Assembly: GCF_014204715.1 (NCBI RefSeq)
Contig: NZ_JACHLY010000001.1
Coordinates: 3,804,501-3,868,500 of the forward strand
Reading direction: 5' to 3'
Source of the DNA: Streptomonospora salina
GTDB lineage: Bacteria; Actinomycetota; Actinomycetes; Streptosporangiales; Streptosporangiaceae
Length of the DNA stretch: 64,000 bases
Shown here piece by piece: positions 51,126 through 59,658 of this stretch. Under the pieces are notes generated by a model that did not search any database, was not told where the DNA came from, and saw only the letters and a program-made list of their open reading frames with translations. The position numbers and the translations under genes were made by a program. Within the stretch, counting starts at the first letter, position 1. Each line of letters opens with the position of its first letter.

Positions 51126-52105
51126 CGGTTCCCCCGTTCCGCATCGACCGCCTCTTCCGGCGGCGCCGGCTCCGCGCTGCCGGTCCGCGTAGCGCGCTCG
51201 GCCTGGTAAGCCGCGTCCACGAGCCCCAGCGCCGCCGGACCCGCTTCGTCCACCTGCGCGATCGGGCTGCGCAAGCGGCGCTCGAAGTCGTGCAGCACGC
51301 CCGCGTACTCGTGCCACAGCGACTCCTTGAACCCCGGATAGCCGTCGAGCATGTCGGCGGAGTCGGTCCGCCCGTCGGCCAGCCGCACCCACACGTCCTT
51401 CACCTCGCCGCGGTAGGACCAGTCCAGCTCCACCTCCCCCGTCGCCCGCGACGGCGAGCGAAGCCGTACCGACGCGCACCGGTCGATCCCGTCGGCGTCG
51501 CGGGCGATGTCGGCCTCGGTCACCGATAGCTCGCCCAGCAGCATCCGCGCCAGGTCGAAGGCGTTGGGGCCGTTGTCGGCGACGCATCCGCCCCCGCAGC
51601 GTTCCGGGTCCAGATACCAGGTGTCGCCGGCGACGTGGTCCTCGATGCGCTCCAGGTAGCGCACCCGCACAGCGGTCACGGCGGCGTCGCGCGGCAGCCG
51701 GTCGATCAGCGCGCGCACCGGGCGGTTATAGCGGCGGTGGAAGGCCGTGAACAGGGTGACGCCGCGCAGTCGGGCTTCGGCCTGCAGCGCCGCACCGTCG
51801 AACGGCAGCGTCGCCAGGGGTTTCTCCACGCACACCGGCACACCGGCCGCCAGAGCGTCGCGGCACAGGGTCGCGTGCAGGTGGTTGGGGGCGCTGACCA
51901 CGACCGCGTCCAGATCGGCGCCGCCCAGCAGGTCGCGGTGGTCCAAGTAGCAGGGGAGGCGGCCCCGCAGCGGCGACAGCGCCTCGGGGTCGCGGTCGCA
52001 CACCGCCGCCGCCTCCAGCGACGGCAGGCGCTCCAGCGCGGCCAGGTAGAACCGCGAGATGGCGCCCAGTCCGATGACGCCGATACGCAACGGGGAGTCG
52101 GGCAT
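51122..52105 (-). CDS. Gfo/Idh/MocA-family oxidoreductase (first of two)
   Basis: This 327-residue NAD(P)-dependent sugar/inositol dehydrogenase type enzyme has the Rossmann motif IGVIGLGAISRFYLAAL, the conserved VCVEKPLATLPFDGA (Lys of the EKP motif), and a C-terminal domain with GGGCVADNGPNAFDLARMLL. These enzymes oxidise a ring or chain hydroxyl to a ketone, a usual step before transamination. The two DegT aminotransferases across the promoter fit that order. It abuts the Ldh-type gene at 52105. The precise substrate is unknown. Confidence 0.87.
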   Translation of the reverse strand: MPDSPLRIGVIGLGAISRFYLAALERLPSLEAAAVCDRDPEALSPLRGRLPCYLDHRDLLGGADLDAVVVSAPNHLHATLCRDALAAGVPVCVEKPLATLPFDGAALQAEARLRGVTLFTAFHRRYNRPVRALIDRLPRDAAVTAVRVRYLERIEDHVAGDTWYLDPERCGGGCVADNGPNAFDLARMLLGELSVTEADIARDADGIDRCASVRLRSPSRATGEVELDWSYRGEVKDVWVRLADGRTDSADMLDGYPGFKESLWHEYAGVLHDFERRLRSPIAQVDEAGPAALGLVDAAYQAERATRTGSAEPAPPEEAVDAERGNR

Positions 52106-53322
52106 CAGCGGCCCCCGATCACAGCGGGAGGCGCGGTTCCGGCGGCGTCGGCGACCGCGTCCAGCTCCCGCAGCAGCGGTTCCGGCAACGGGACTCCGTC
52201 GCTGCGGCGCCGACGCGCGAGCTCGGCCTCGTGCCAGCCGGGGTAGCGCACCGGCCGGTCGCCGTCGGCCGGCGGGCAGGACAGCACCGCGGAGAACAGG
52301 GCGCGGGCGTCGGCGCCGAAGCCCTCACGCAGCCGGTCCGGAGCCACGGCCGCGGCGAGGAAGCCGATGTCGTCGTCGCGGCGGCCCGCGCCTGCGTCGT
52401 CACCGCCGTCGTCCCCGGCGGCTCCGCGGTCGCCGGGGCCGAGTCCGGCGCCGGGCAGCAGCGCCGCCAGCACCTCCACGGCCAGGCCCAGCCCGAACCC
52501 CTTGTAGGCGCCGCCGGAGTGCGTGTCCGCACCGGCGCCCAGCCACTGCAGATGCGCCTCGCCCCGGTCGAAGGCGGCGGCGTCGGTGACGGGCGCGCCG
52601 CCGGAGTCGGCCAGCCAGCCCGCAGGTACGTCGCGCCCGGCGCGCGCTGCCTCGCGCACCCGGCCCGTGGGTGCCGCCGTGGTACTCATGTCCAGCACGA
52701 ACGGGTAGCCGGGCACGGCGGGCGCGGCGACGCTCAGCGGGTTGGTGCCCAGCAGCGGCGCGAGCCCGCCCGGCGGAGGCGCGATGCGCTGGCGCCCGCA
52801 GTTGGCGGCGACGATGCCGATCGTGCCGCGCTCGGCCGCCCGCGCGGCGTGGTGGCCGGCGCAGCCGAAGTGGGTGGCGCCGCGCACCGACACCAGCCCG
52901 ACGCCGTGGCGCTGCGCCCGCTCCACGGCGGTGTCCACGGCGGTGCCGGCGTGCCACAGGCCGGGGGCGCGGCGGGCGTCGACGAGGACGGAGGCGCCGT
53001 GGTCGGTGCGGGTGACCGGTTCGGCATGGGGGTCCATGCGGCCCTCGGCGAGGGCGGGCAGGTAGATGCGGGTGAGGTTGGCCGTGCCGTGCGAGGGGTG
53101 GCCGCACAGGTCGCCGTAGCAGAGGGCTTCGGCGGCGGGCCGCGCGCGCTCGGCGGGCAGGCCGTGGGCGGTGAGGATCCGCTCGGTGAACGCCAGCAGG
53201 TCGGCGGCGCAGACGCGGGGCCGATGGGGCCCGCCGGTGTCGGGGCCGTTCGGGCCGGTTTCGGGGGCGGGTCGTTCGGGTCGGTGCGCAGGGGCCGCGG
53301 GCCGGGTGTCAGGGGCTGCCAC
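52105..53322 (-). CDS. Ldh-family (malate/sulfolactate-type) oxidoreductase
   Basis: This 405-residue enzyme of the MDH2/Ldh fold reduces or oxidises 2-hydroxy acids or imines with NAD(P). Marks are the LCYGDLCGHPSHGTANLTRI segment (catalytic His region), GVGLVSVRGATHFGCAGHHA, PLLGTNPLSVAAPAV and the C-terminal GAYKGFGLGLAVEVLAALL. The N-terminal 40 residues are Pro-rich and not part of the fold. The GTG at 53322 overlaps the M20 gene end by 14 bp; a later start inside the Pro-rich part is possible. Related enzymes include delta-1-piperideine reductases and ureidoglycolate dehydrogenases, so an amino-acid or hydroxy-acid intermediate is likely. Confidence 0.82.
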   Translation of the reverse strand: MAAPDTRPAAPAHRPERPAPETGPNGPDTGGPHRPRVCAADLLAFTERILTAHGLPAERARPAAEALCYGDLCGHPSHGTANLTRIYLPALAEGRMDPHAEPVTRTDHGASVLVDARRAPGLWHAGTAVDTAVERAQRHGVGLVSVRGATHFGCAGHHAARAAERGTIGIVAANCGRQRIAPPPGGLAPLLGTNPLSVAAPAVPGYPFVLDMSTTAAPTGRVREAARAGRDVPAGWLADSGGAPVTDAAAFDRGEAHLQWLGAGADTHSGGAYKGFGLGLAVEVLAALLPGAGLGPGDRGAAGDDGGDDAGAGRRDDDIGFLAAAVAPDRLREGFGADARALFSAVLSCPPADGDRPVRYPGWHEAELARRRRSDGVPLPEPLLRELDAVADAAGTAPPAVIGGR

Positions 53323-54667
53323 GGTGGATACCGCCTTCTTTCGTGTTCGTGTGGCCGGGGGAGTGCGGGGCGTCGGCGCGGTGGTCGCGGGCGAAGGCGG
53401 TGAGGACGCGGGCGACGGCTCCGGCGAAGTCCTCCAGATCGCCCACGGAGGCGAATTCGCCGTCGGCGTGGGCGTTGTTGCCGGCGAGGTCGCCGGGGCC
53501 CAGTACCGCTGCGGCGGCGCCGTCCACACCGTCCATCCAGATGGCGTCGCAGGTGAAGGCCGGTTCGTCGGCGGGCCACCGGTGCAGGCCCGCGTCCTCG
53601 CCCAGCAGGCGGTGCATCCACGGGTCGGTGCAGTCGAGGGTGGGCAGGCCGCGCTTGAGCCAGTCCAGGCGGGTGACGGTCCGGGCGTCGGCGGCGGTCA
53701 GCGCGAAGGCGGGGGTGCCGGCGAAGCGGGCGGAGAACTCCGCCAGGCCCTCGTCGAGGACGGACTCGACCGCCGCGCCGAGGCGGTGCCCGGCGCCGGT
53801 GTCGGTGTAGGGCAGGTTCAGCAGCAGCTCGCCGGTGCCGTACACCCGGTTGTGCCGGGCGCCGGTGTGCAGGCCGCCCACGCACATCCGCTCGCCGCCG
53901 CCGGCGCGGGCGGGCAGCCGCGCGGCCAGGTACTGGGCGAGGAACCCCAGCAGCACGGTGGCGTTGTGGCCCTCGCCCGGCCGGTCGTCGACGGCGTCGT
54001 GTCCGGCGACGCGCACCCGGGCGGTCATGGCGGCGGTGGAGCGCGGCAGATAGCGCATCCCGGTGGGTTCGCAGAACAGGTTCAACCGTCCGACGAAGCC
54101 CTGTTCGACCAGGGGGCGGGTGCCGAAAGCGCCCATGGCGCCGCCCTCCTCGCCGGCGACCGCCTGGATCAGCACACCGGTGCCGGCGGCGGTCCCGATG
54201 GCGGGGTCGCGGTGCAGCGCCGCCCGCACGCCCGCCAGCAGCGCGACGGCCGGTCCCGTGGCGTCGGCGGCGCCCCGGCCGTACACGTCGGCGCCGTCGA
54301 AGCGCGGCGGTTCCCAGCCCGCGACGGTGTCGAGGTGGACGTTGAACATGACGGTGGCCGCGCGCGGACGCGGCGGGCCCAACCGCAGCACCAGGCTGGG
54401 TTCGGCGTCCAGGAGGCCGGGGTGGTCGGCGGCGGCCTCGCGCACGGCCAGCGGGACGCCGGCGCGTTCCAGGGCCTGCGGTGGCGGCGGCGCGTGGTGG
54501 ACGGCAGCGAAGCCGAGTTCGGCGGCGGCGTCGGCGTAGGCGTTCTGGGCTTCGCGCAATCGGGGCGGCGCCGCATCGGGCCCGGTCTCCAGGCGCCCGG
54601 CGGTGGGCAGTTCCAGCAGCCGCAGCAGCAGCCGGCGGTCGCGGTCGGCGAGGGCGACGGCGGTCAC
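53309..54667 (-). CDS. M20-family zinc hydrolase (ArgE/DapE-like)
   Basis: This 452-residue di-zinc amidohydrolase has the metal-site segments MFNVHLDTVAGWEPP (His and Asp), YGRGAADATGPAVALL, AVAGEEGGAMGAFG (general base Glu) and NLFCEPTGMRYLP. DapE/ArgE relatives remove N-acyl groups. In a cluster with aminotransferases it could take off a protecting acyl group. The GTG at 54667 overlaps the stop of the TIM-barrel gene (GTGA). The last bases overlap the Ldh-type gene. The order of genes implies one long message read leftward from 56725. Confidence 0.84.
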   Translation of the reverse strand: MTAVALADRDRRLLLRLLELPTAGRLETGPDAAPPRLREAQNAYADAAAELGFAAVHHAPPPPQALERAGVPLAVREAAADHPGLLDAEPSLVLRLGPPRPRAATVMFNVHLDTVAGWEPPRFDGADVYGRGAADATGPAVALLAGVRAALHRDPAIGTAAGTGVLIQAVAGEEGGAMGAFGTRPLVEQGFVGRLNLFCEPTGMRYLPRSTAAMTARVRVAGHDAVDDRPGEGHNATVLLGFLAQYLAARLPARAGGGERMCVGGLHTGARHNRVYGTGELLLNLPYTDTGAGHRLGAAVESVLDEGLAEFSARFAGTPAFALTAADARTVTRLDWLKRGLPTLDCTDPWMHRLLGEDAGLHRWPADEPAFTCDAIWMDGVDGAAAAVLGPGDLAGNNAHADGEFASVGDLEDFAGAVARVLTAFARDHRADAPHSPGHTNTKEGGIHRGSP

Positions 54668-55617
54668 CCCGGCGCCCCGGTGCCGGCGGCCGGTTCCGGA
54701 CGGGCGGCGGCGACGGTTTCGGCGGCGAGGCGCTGCAGCGCCTCTCCGGCGGCGGTGAACCCGTCGGCGTCGCCGCTGCCGGCGGCGTCGCGGCGGTGGG
54801 GCAGCAGCGACAGGTGCGGCTCGATCGACCAGGTGCCGCGGTAGCCGTGTTTCAGTAGCAGGCGCAGGCACTGCGCGACGCCCGCCCGGCCCTGCCCCGG
54901 CACGGTGTAGACGGGTTCGCCGCCGGCGGGGCCGGGCAGCGCGTCCTTGACGTGCACATGGGCGACGCGGTCGGCGACGTCGGCGAGCAGCGCAGGGGCG
55001 TGGTAGCCGTGGGCGAGGCCGTTGCCGGTGTCGAACAGCAGGCCCAGGGCGGGGCTGGCGACGGTGTCGAGCAGGTCGAGCATCCGCTCGGCGTCGTCGG
55101 CGGCCCATCCGGCGCAGTTCTCGGCCAGCAGCACGATTCCGCGGCGTTCGGCGAGGTCGCACAGTCGGCGGACGCGCTCGACGGCGCGGCGGCGCCACTC
55201 GGGTCCGCCGAGGCCGTCGCCGGGATAGGTCATGATGCGCACGGCGGGGGCGCCCAGGGTGGCGCAGCGCGCGGCGAGGATCTCCAGCTCGTGCAGGTCG
55301 GTGTCGAAGGGGCCGGTGATCGGCCGGGCCCAGTTGCCGATCCGCGAGTCGAGGCAGCACACCCGCACGCCGCGCGCGTGGAGGTCGGCGGCGAGCGCGG
55401 CGAACGGGGCCGCGCCGAGGTCGGCGACGGCGCGGCCGTCGACGGTGCGCAGCTCCAGGCAGCGCCAGCCGAGCCGGTCGAGGGCGCCGATCTGGTCGGC
55501 GGGGTCGCCGCCGGCTTCGTCGCCGATGCCGGCGAAGGCGATGCCGGGGGCGGGACCGGGCAGGTCTGCGGCGGGTTCCAGGACGGGGCCGGGGCTCCGG
55601 TCAGACGGGGTCGGCAC
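54664..55617 (-). CDS. Sugar phosphate isomerase/epimerase-type TIM barrel (AP endonuclease 2 fold)
   Basis: This 317-residue xylose-isomerase-like TIM barrel has a conserved chain of metal ligands: LGWRCLELRTVDG (Glu), APAVRIMTYPGDG, GIVLLAENCAGW (Glu), GLLFDTGNGLAHGY (Asp), VAHVHVKDALPG (His and Asp) and WSIEPHLSLL (Glu). Members isomerise or epimerise keto sugars or dehydrate inositols (IolE type). With two Gfo/Idh dehydrogenases it resembles inositol- or keto-sugar processing. The GTG start at 55617 lies 17 bp inside the upstream gene, so the pair is coupled. Confidence 0.85.
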   Translation of the reverse strand: MPTPSDRSPGPVLEPAADLPGPAPGIAFAGIGDEAGGDPADQIGALDRLGWRCLELRTVDGRAVADLGAAPFAALAADLHARGVRVCCLDSRIGNWARPITGPFDTDLHELEILAARCATLGAPAVRIMTYPGDGLGGPEWRRRAVERVRRLCDLAERRGIVLLAENCAGWAADDAERMLDLLDTVASPALGLLFDTGNGLAHGYHAPALLADVADRVAHVHVKDALPGPAGGEPVYTVPGQGRAGVAQCLRLLLKHGYRGTWSIEPHLSLLPHRRDAAGSGDADGFTAAGEALQRLAAETVAAARPEPAAGTGAPG

Positions 55618-56725
55618 GGCTGGTCATCCCTTCTGCGGCCAGGGGGCCGCCCGTGTCCGGGGCGGAGGGTGTTCCGGCGCATAGCGCCTTGGCGGCGGTG
55701 AGCAGGCGCACCGCGCGTACCTGCAGGCCCAAGGCGTCCCGTTCGGGTAGGCGGCGCAGGCCGGCGAAGTGCTCGTAGGCGGCGAGTACGAAGTCGGGCA
55801 GCGCGTCGTCGTGGAAGACCAGGTGCAGCGAGCCGTCGTCGGTGGCGGTGCGCAGCTGGGCGGTGTCGTCGTCGGCGCTGCACGGGTAGTGGCCGACCAG
55901 CGTGCCGTGGTCGAAGTCCAGGGTGATGCGGCGCTCGCGGGTGGGTGCGGTCAGGTCGGAGAAGACCTCGGTGGTGGCGCCCGCGCCGTGCTCCAGTGTC
56001 AGTCCGGCCCGGCCCAGGCGGGGGACCTCGACGTTGCCCAGGGACATGTCGCTCCACCAGGCGGACCGCACGCGGGCGGCGCCGCCCAGGGCCAGCGCCA
56101 CCCCGACCGAGTGGGGGAGTTCGACGTCGAAGGCGGTGGGGTGGGACCGGCTGGTCAGTGAGCGCAGGAAGCGGGGTTTGCGCTGTACGACGGCGACCTT
56201 GCGCAGGCGGCCGAGGTCGGGCGCGCGGTCGCGCTCGGCTCCGCCGCCGTGCGGGCCGAGCCCGTGCAGGCGCCCGTCGCGTACGGCGGCGCGCAGCCGG
56301 TGGGTGAGGGCGCTGGTCAGCCATTGGGACACCACGACCAGCCGCAGGCCGAAGCGGCGGCGCAGGGCCAGAACGGCGGCGAGTTCGCGTTCGTCGGCGG
56401 CCAGCGGTTTCTCCACGAGGATGCGGCGGTAGCCGAGTTCGGCGAGTTCTTCCAGCAGCGCGGTGCGCACGCCGGGCGGGGTGCACAGGTGGACGACGGT
56501 GCGGGCGGGGTCGGCGGCCGCGGCGGCGGCGCGCAGCGACGCGACCGGCCGCGTGTCCGCGGCGGGGTCGGGGCCGGGGGCGCGCGCCGGGGACGGGTCG
56601 AAGCACAGGATGGGTCCGGGGGCGAACACGCGGCGGCGGCCGGCCAGGGCCCCGGCCCGCGCCAGAGCCGGCAGGTGCAGGCCGCGCCCGGAACGGCCCG
56701 CGCCGACGACGAGCGTGTGCAGCAT
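55601..56725 (-). CDS. Gfo/Idh/MocA-family oxidoreductase (second, divergent member)
   Basis: This 374-residue dehydrogenase starts with the Rossmann motif HTLVVGAGRSGRGLHLPAL and has RRILVEKPLAADEREL (EKP motif). The substrate domain has TAFDVELPHSVGVALALGG and FDHGTLVGHYPCSADDD. It differs strongly from the other Gfo/Idh protein in the cluster, so the two probably act on different intermediates. The ATG at 56725 follows AAGGAGGTGGTG. It is the first gene of the leftward unit and faces the divergent promoter region. Confidence 0.84.
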   Translation of the reverse strand: MLHTLVVGAGRSGRGLHLPALARAGALAGRRRVFAPGPILCFDPSPARAPGPDPAADTRPVASLRAAAAAADPARTVVHLCTPPGVRTALLEELAELGYRRILVEKPLAADERELAAVLALRRRFGLRLVVVSQWLTSALTHRLRAAVRDGRLHGLGPHGGGAERDRAPDLGRLRKVAVVQRKPRFLRSLTSRSHPTAFDVELPHSVGVALALGGAARVRSAWWSDMSLGNVEVPRLGRAGLTLEHGAGATTEVFSDLTAPTRERRITLDFDHGTLVGHYPCSADDDTAQLRTATDDGSLHLVFHDDALPDFVLAAYEHFAGLRRLPERDALGLQVRAVRLLTAAKALCAGTPSAPDTGGPLAAEGMTSRADPV

Positions 56726-57221
56726 GGCGGCTGCACCACCTCCTTTTCCGCGTTCTGCTCCGGGCGCGCACCGCTGCGCGTGCGGAATCCCTGCGGGGGT
56801 CGAGAATCGGACGGCATTCGGACGCGCGCGGGTCCGCCGAAATATGAATGGTTCTTCGGGGGTGCGGGGGCGGCGCTTCGTGCGGCGCGGTCGAATCCAG
56901 GTTCAGGCCGCGCCGATGCGGTTGTCAACCGTTGTTTCGGGGCTGTGGATCGCGTGTGCGATTGATTCTGTGCATTTGCTTCCTAGCTTGCGGTGGAGCG
57001 CGGTGAAGTGCGGTTTCTGTCAGTGCTGCGCCGGAATGAGGTGAAATATCCGCGTCGGTTGCCGCGCTGCGGTACGGATGGGCCGAGTTTGTGGATTCCG
57101 CTGTCGGTGGATCCGGATGTGGGGCATAATGGCGGGCGGATCTGGAAAACCGGCGACCGGAAAACGCGGCCCCCGTCGTTATCGTCGTTTCCGCCGGGCC
57201 GAATTCGACCGAAGGTGACGT
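56726..57221. promoter_or_regulatory. Divergent promoter region of the biosynthetic cluster
   Basis: This 496-bp gap separates the leftward oxidoreductase operon from the rightward aminotransferase operon. From about 56920 to 57190 it is AT-richer than the genes. The perfect palindrome CGGTTG-T-CAACCG lies at 56919-56931, and GTTG/CAAC half-sites recur nearby (56931-56936, 57057-57061). A cluster-specific regulator could bind here, but no regulator gene is in view. No gene is supported in the gap. Confidence 0.55.
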
Positions 57222-58490
57222 ATGGATCCGCGAAGTGCACCTGCTCCTCCGAAGGCCGCGGCGCCGGCGGGCGACGGGCGGGCCCCCGCCCCCGGCGCGG
57301 CCCGCACCCGGGCGGCGCCGGCGCCGGACCCGCCGCCGATTCCGTTCTTCGGCCAGCGTGAATCCTTCGCGCGGCTCTGGCCCGACATCCGCCGCCACTG
57401 CGGCGACGTCCTCGACGACGGCAAGTTCTCCCACGGGGCCAAGGTCGCCGAGTTCCAGACCGCGCTCGCGCAGTGGACCGGAGCCCGCCACGTCGTCGGC
57501 ACCAACTCCGCCACCGACGCGCTCGTGCTGCTGCTGCGCGCCGCCGGTCTGCGACCCGGCGACGACGTCGTGGTGCCGGCCTTCAGCTTCATCGCCTCGG
57601 CGTCGTCGGTGGCCCTCGCCCGCGGACGCCCGGTCTTCGCCGACATCGACCCGGTCACCTACGCCCTCGACCCCGCCGGCGCCGAGGCCGCGGTCACCGA
57701 CCGCACCACCGCGCTGATGCCGGTCCACCTGTTCCACCAGCTCGCCGACATGGACGCACTGGGCGCGCTGGCCCGGCGCCGCGGCCTCACCGTCGTCGAG
57801 GACAGCGCCGAGGCCGTCGGCATGCGCTGGAACGGCGTGCACGCCGGTCTCCTCGGCGCCGGCGGGGTGCTGTCGTTCTTCCCCGCCAAGACCCTGGGGG
57901 CCGTCGGCGACGCCGGGGCGGTCCTCACCGACGACCCCGGGATCGCCGACACCGCGGCCGCGCTGGGCCACCACGGGCGCCGCGGCGACACCGTCGCCGA
58001 CTTCGCCCGCATCGACACACCCACCAGCCTGGTCGGCCACAACAGCAAGATGGACGACCTGCAGGCGGCGGTGCTGCTGGCCAAACTGCCGCACCTGGAC
58101 ACCGACATCGACCGCCGCGCCGAACTCGCCGCCGCCTACACCGAACGGCTGCGCGGCCTGCCCGGCGTCCTGCGCCTGCCCACCGTGGTCGAGCGCGCCG
58201 CCGAGACCGGTCCCGTCTTCTACGTCTACCTGGCCGAATTCGACCGGCGCGACGAGCTCGCCGCCCACCTCGCCCGCCACGGCGTGGGCACCGAGACCTA
58301 CTATCCGGTGCCGCTGCACCTGCAGCCCTGCTTCGCCCATCTGGGCTACCGCAAGGGCGACTTCCCCAACGCCGAAGCCGCGTGCGAGCGCGCGCTGGCG
58401 CTGCCGCTCTACCCCGACCTCACCGTCGACGAGGTCGACCGGGTCTGCGCGCTCGTCGCCGGCTTCTACACCGGAAAGGGGCAGCCGTGA
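57222..58490 (+). CDS. DegT/DnrJ/EryC1-type aminotransferase (first)
   Basis: This 422-residue PLP enzyme transfers an amino group to a keto sugar or keto cyclitol. A 40-residue Ala/Pro leader precedes the fold. Marks are IPFFGQRESFARLW, GTNSATDALVLLLRAAGL (phosphate cup), DVVVPAFSFIASASSVAL, VVEDSAEAVGM (Asp stacking on PLP), and the Schiff-base Lys223 in SFFPAKTLGAVGDAGAVL. C-terminal ETYYPVPLHLQPCF is the usual active-site loop from the partner subunit. AHBA synthases and aminosugar transaminases share this plan. The next gene overlaps its stop, and that gene encodes a second, different DegT protein. Confidence 0.92.
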   Translation: MDPRSAPAPPKAAAPAGDGRAPAPGAARTRAAPAPDPPPIPFFGQRESFARLWPDIRRHCGDVLDDGKFSHGAKVAEFQTALAQWTGARHVVGTNSATDALVLLLRAAGLRPGDDVVVPAFSFIASASSVALARGRPVFADIDPVTYALDPAGAEAAVTDRTTALMPVHLFHQLADMDALGALARRRGLTVVEDSAEAVGMRWNGVHAGLLGAGGVLSFFPAKTLGAVGDAGAVLTDDPGIADTAAALGHHGRRGDTVADFARIDTPTSLVGHNSKMDDLQAAVLLAKLPHLDTDIDRRAELAAAYTERLRGLPGVLRLPTVVERAAETGPVFYVYLAEFDRRDELAAHLARHGVGTETYYPVPLHLQPCFAHLGYRKGDFPNAEAACERALALPLYPDLTVDEVDRVCALVAGFYTGKGQP

Positions 58491-59650
58491 TCCCGTTCTT
58501 CCCGCCCGACCTGTTCGAGGCCGACGGGGCGGACCTGCTGGAGATCGTGCGCTCCGTCGGCACCGACCCCGGCCAGCGGTTCATCCTGGGCGAGCGCACC
58601 GCCGCGTTCGAGGACGCGCTGCGCGAGCGTACGGGGGCGGCCGACGTCGTCGCCTGCTCCAGCGGAACCGGCGCGCTGAGCCTGGTGCTGTCGGCGACGG
58701 GCGTCGGCGAGGGCGACGAGGTCGTGGTGCCCGCGCTGGGCTGCGCGCCGCCGGCCGCCACCGTCGCCGCGCTCGGCGCCGTCCCCGTCTTCGCCGACGT
58801 CGACCCGCACCGGCTGGTCGTCGACCCCGACGCGGCCGAAGCCGCCGTCACCGGCCGCACCCGCGCGCTGATGCCCGCGCACCTGTTCTCGGTGATGGCC
58901 GACATGCCGCGCTTCGCCGACATCGCGCGCCGCCGCGGCCTGCGCCTCCTCGAGGACTCGGCGCTGGCTCAGGGCGGCGAGCTCGCCGGAACCCCCGCCG
59001 GGCTGTGGGGCGAAGCCGGGGTCTACTCGTTCGTGCAAGTCAAGACGTTCGGCACCGCCGGCGAGGGCGGCGCCGTCGTCACGCGCGATCCCGGCCTCGG
59101 CCGGGCGGTGCGGACCCTGCGCAACCACGGCCAGGACGGTTCGCAGCGCTTCGTGCACCACCGTGTCGGCTACAACAGCCGCTTCGACGAGATCCTCGCG
59201 GCGTTCCAGCTGCACCGGCTCCCCGGATTCGACGAGCGGCTGGAGCGCCGCGCCCGCATCGCCGAGTACTACACCGACCGCTTCGCCGACCTGGTCGGGG
59301 ACGGCATCACCGCGCCGCCGCCGGGGCGCGAGGGCCGCTGCTTCTACGTCTACACGCTGCTGGCCGAGGACCGCGAAGGGCTCGCCGCCCATCTCGCGCG
59401 CGCGGGCGTCGGCAGCCACGTGTACTACCCGCGCCCGCTGCCGCACCAGCCGGCGTTCGCCCCTTACGCGCCTGCGGCCGGGCGCTGGCCCGCAGCCGAG
59501 TCCGCCGCACGGCGCAACCTGTCGATCCCGCTGTACCCGCACCTGAGCGACGCCCGGGTCGAGTACATCGCCGACACCGTCCGCGCCTTCGCCCGTCCCG
59601 GCCGGCACGCCCGGGACGGAGCCGCCGTCCAGAGTCGCCGAGCAACATAG
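58487..59650 (+). CDS. DegT/DnrJ/EryC1-type aminotransferase (second)
   Basis: This 387-residue PLP enzyme has GTGALSLVLSATGVGEGDEV, LLEDSALAQGG (Asp near PLP), Lys186 in FVQVKTFGTAGEGGAVV as the Schiff-base residue, and GSHVYYPRPLPHQPAF as the C-terminal loop. It starts with GTG at 58487 inside the stop of the first aminotransferase gene (GTGA). The two share the fold but differ in the PLP segment and in length, so they are not a recent duplicate. They may act on different keto groups, or as a heteromer. The Lys segment VKTFG is atypical for sugar transaminases and deserves comparison with glutamine-dependent members. Confidence 0.9.
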   Translation: MIPFFPPDLFEADGADLLEIVRSVGTDPGQRFILGERTAAFEDALRERTGAADVVACSSGTGALSLVLSATGVGEGDEVVVPALGCAPPAATVAALGAVPVFADVDPHRLVVDPDAAEAAVTGRTRALMPAHLFSVMADMPRFADIARRRGLRLLEDSALAQGGELAGTPAGLWGEAGVYSFVQVKTFGTAGEGGAVVTRDPGLGRAVRTLRNHGQDGSQRFVHHRVGYNSRFDEILAAFQLHRLPGFDERLERRARIAEYYTDRFADLVGDGITAPPPGREGRCFYVYTLLAEDREGLAAHLARAGVGSHVYYPRPLPHQPAFAPYAPAAGRWPAAESAARRNLSIPLYPHLSDARVEYIADTVRAFARPGRHARDGAAVQSRRAT

Positions 59651-59658
59651 GAGCGTCC

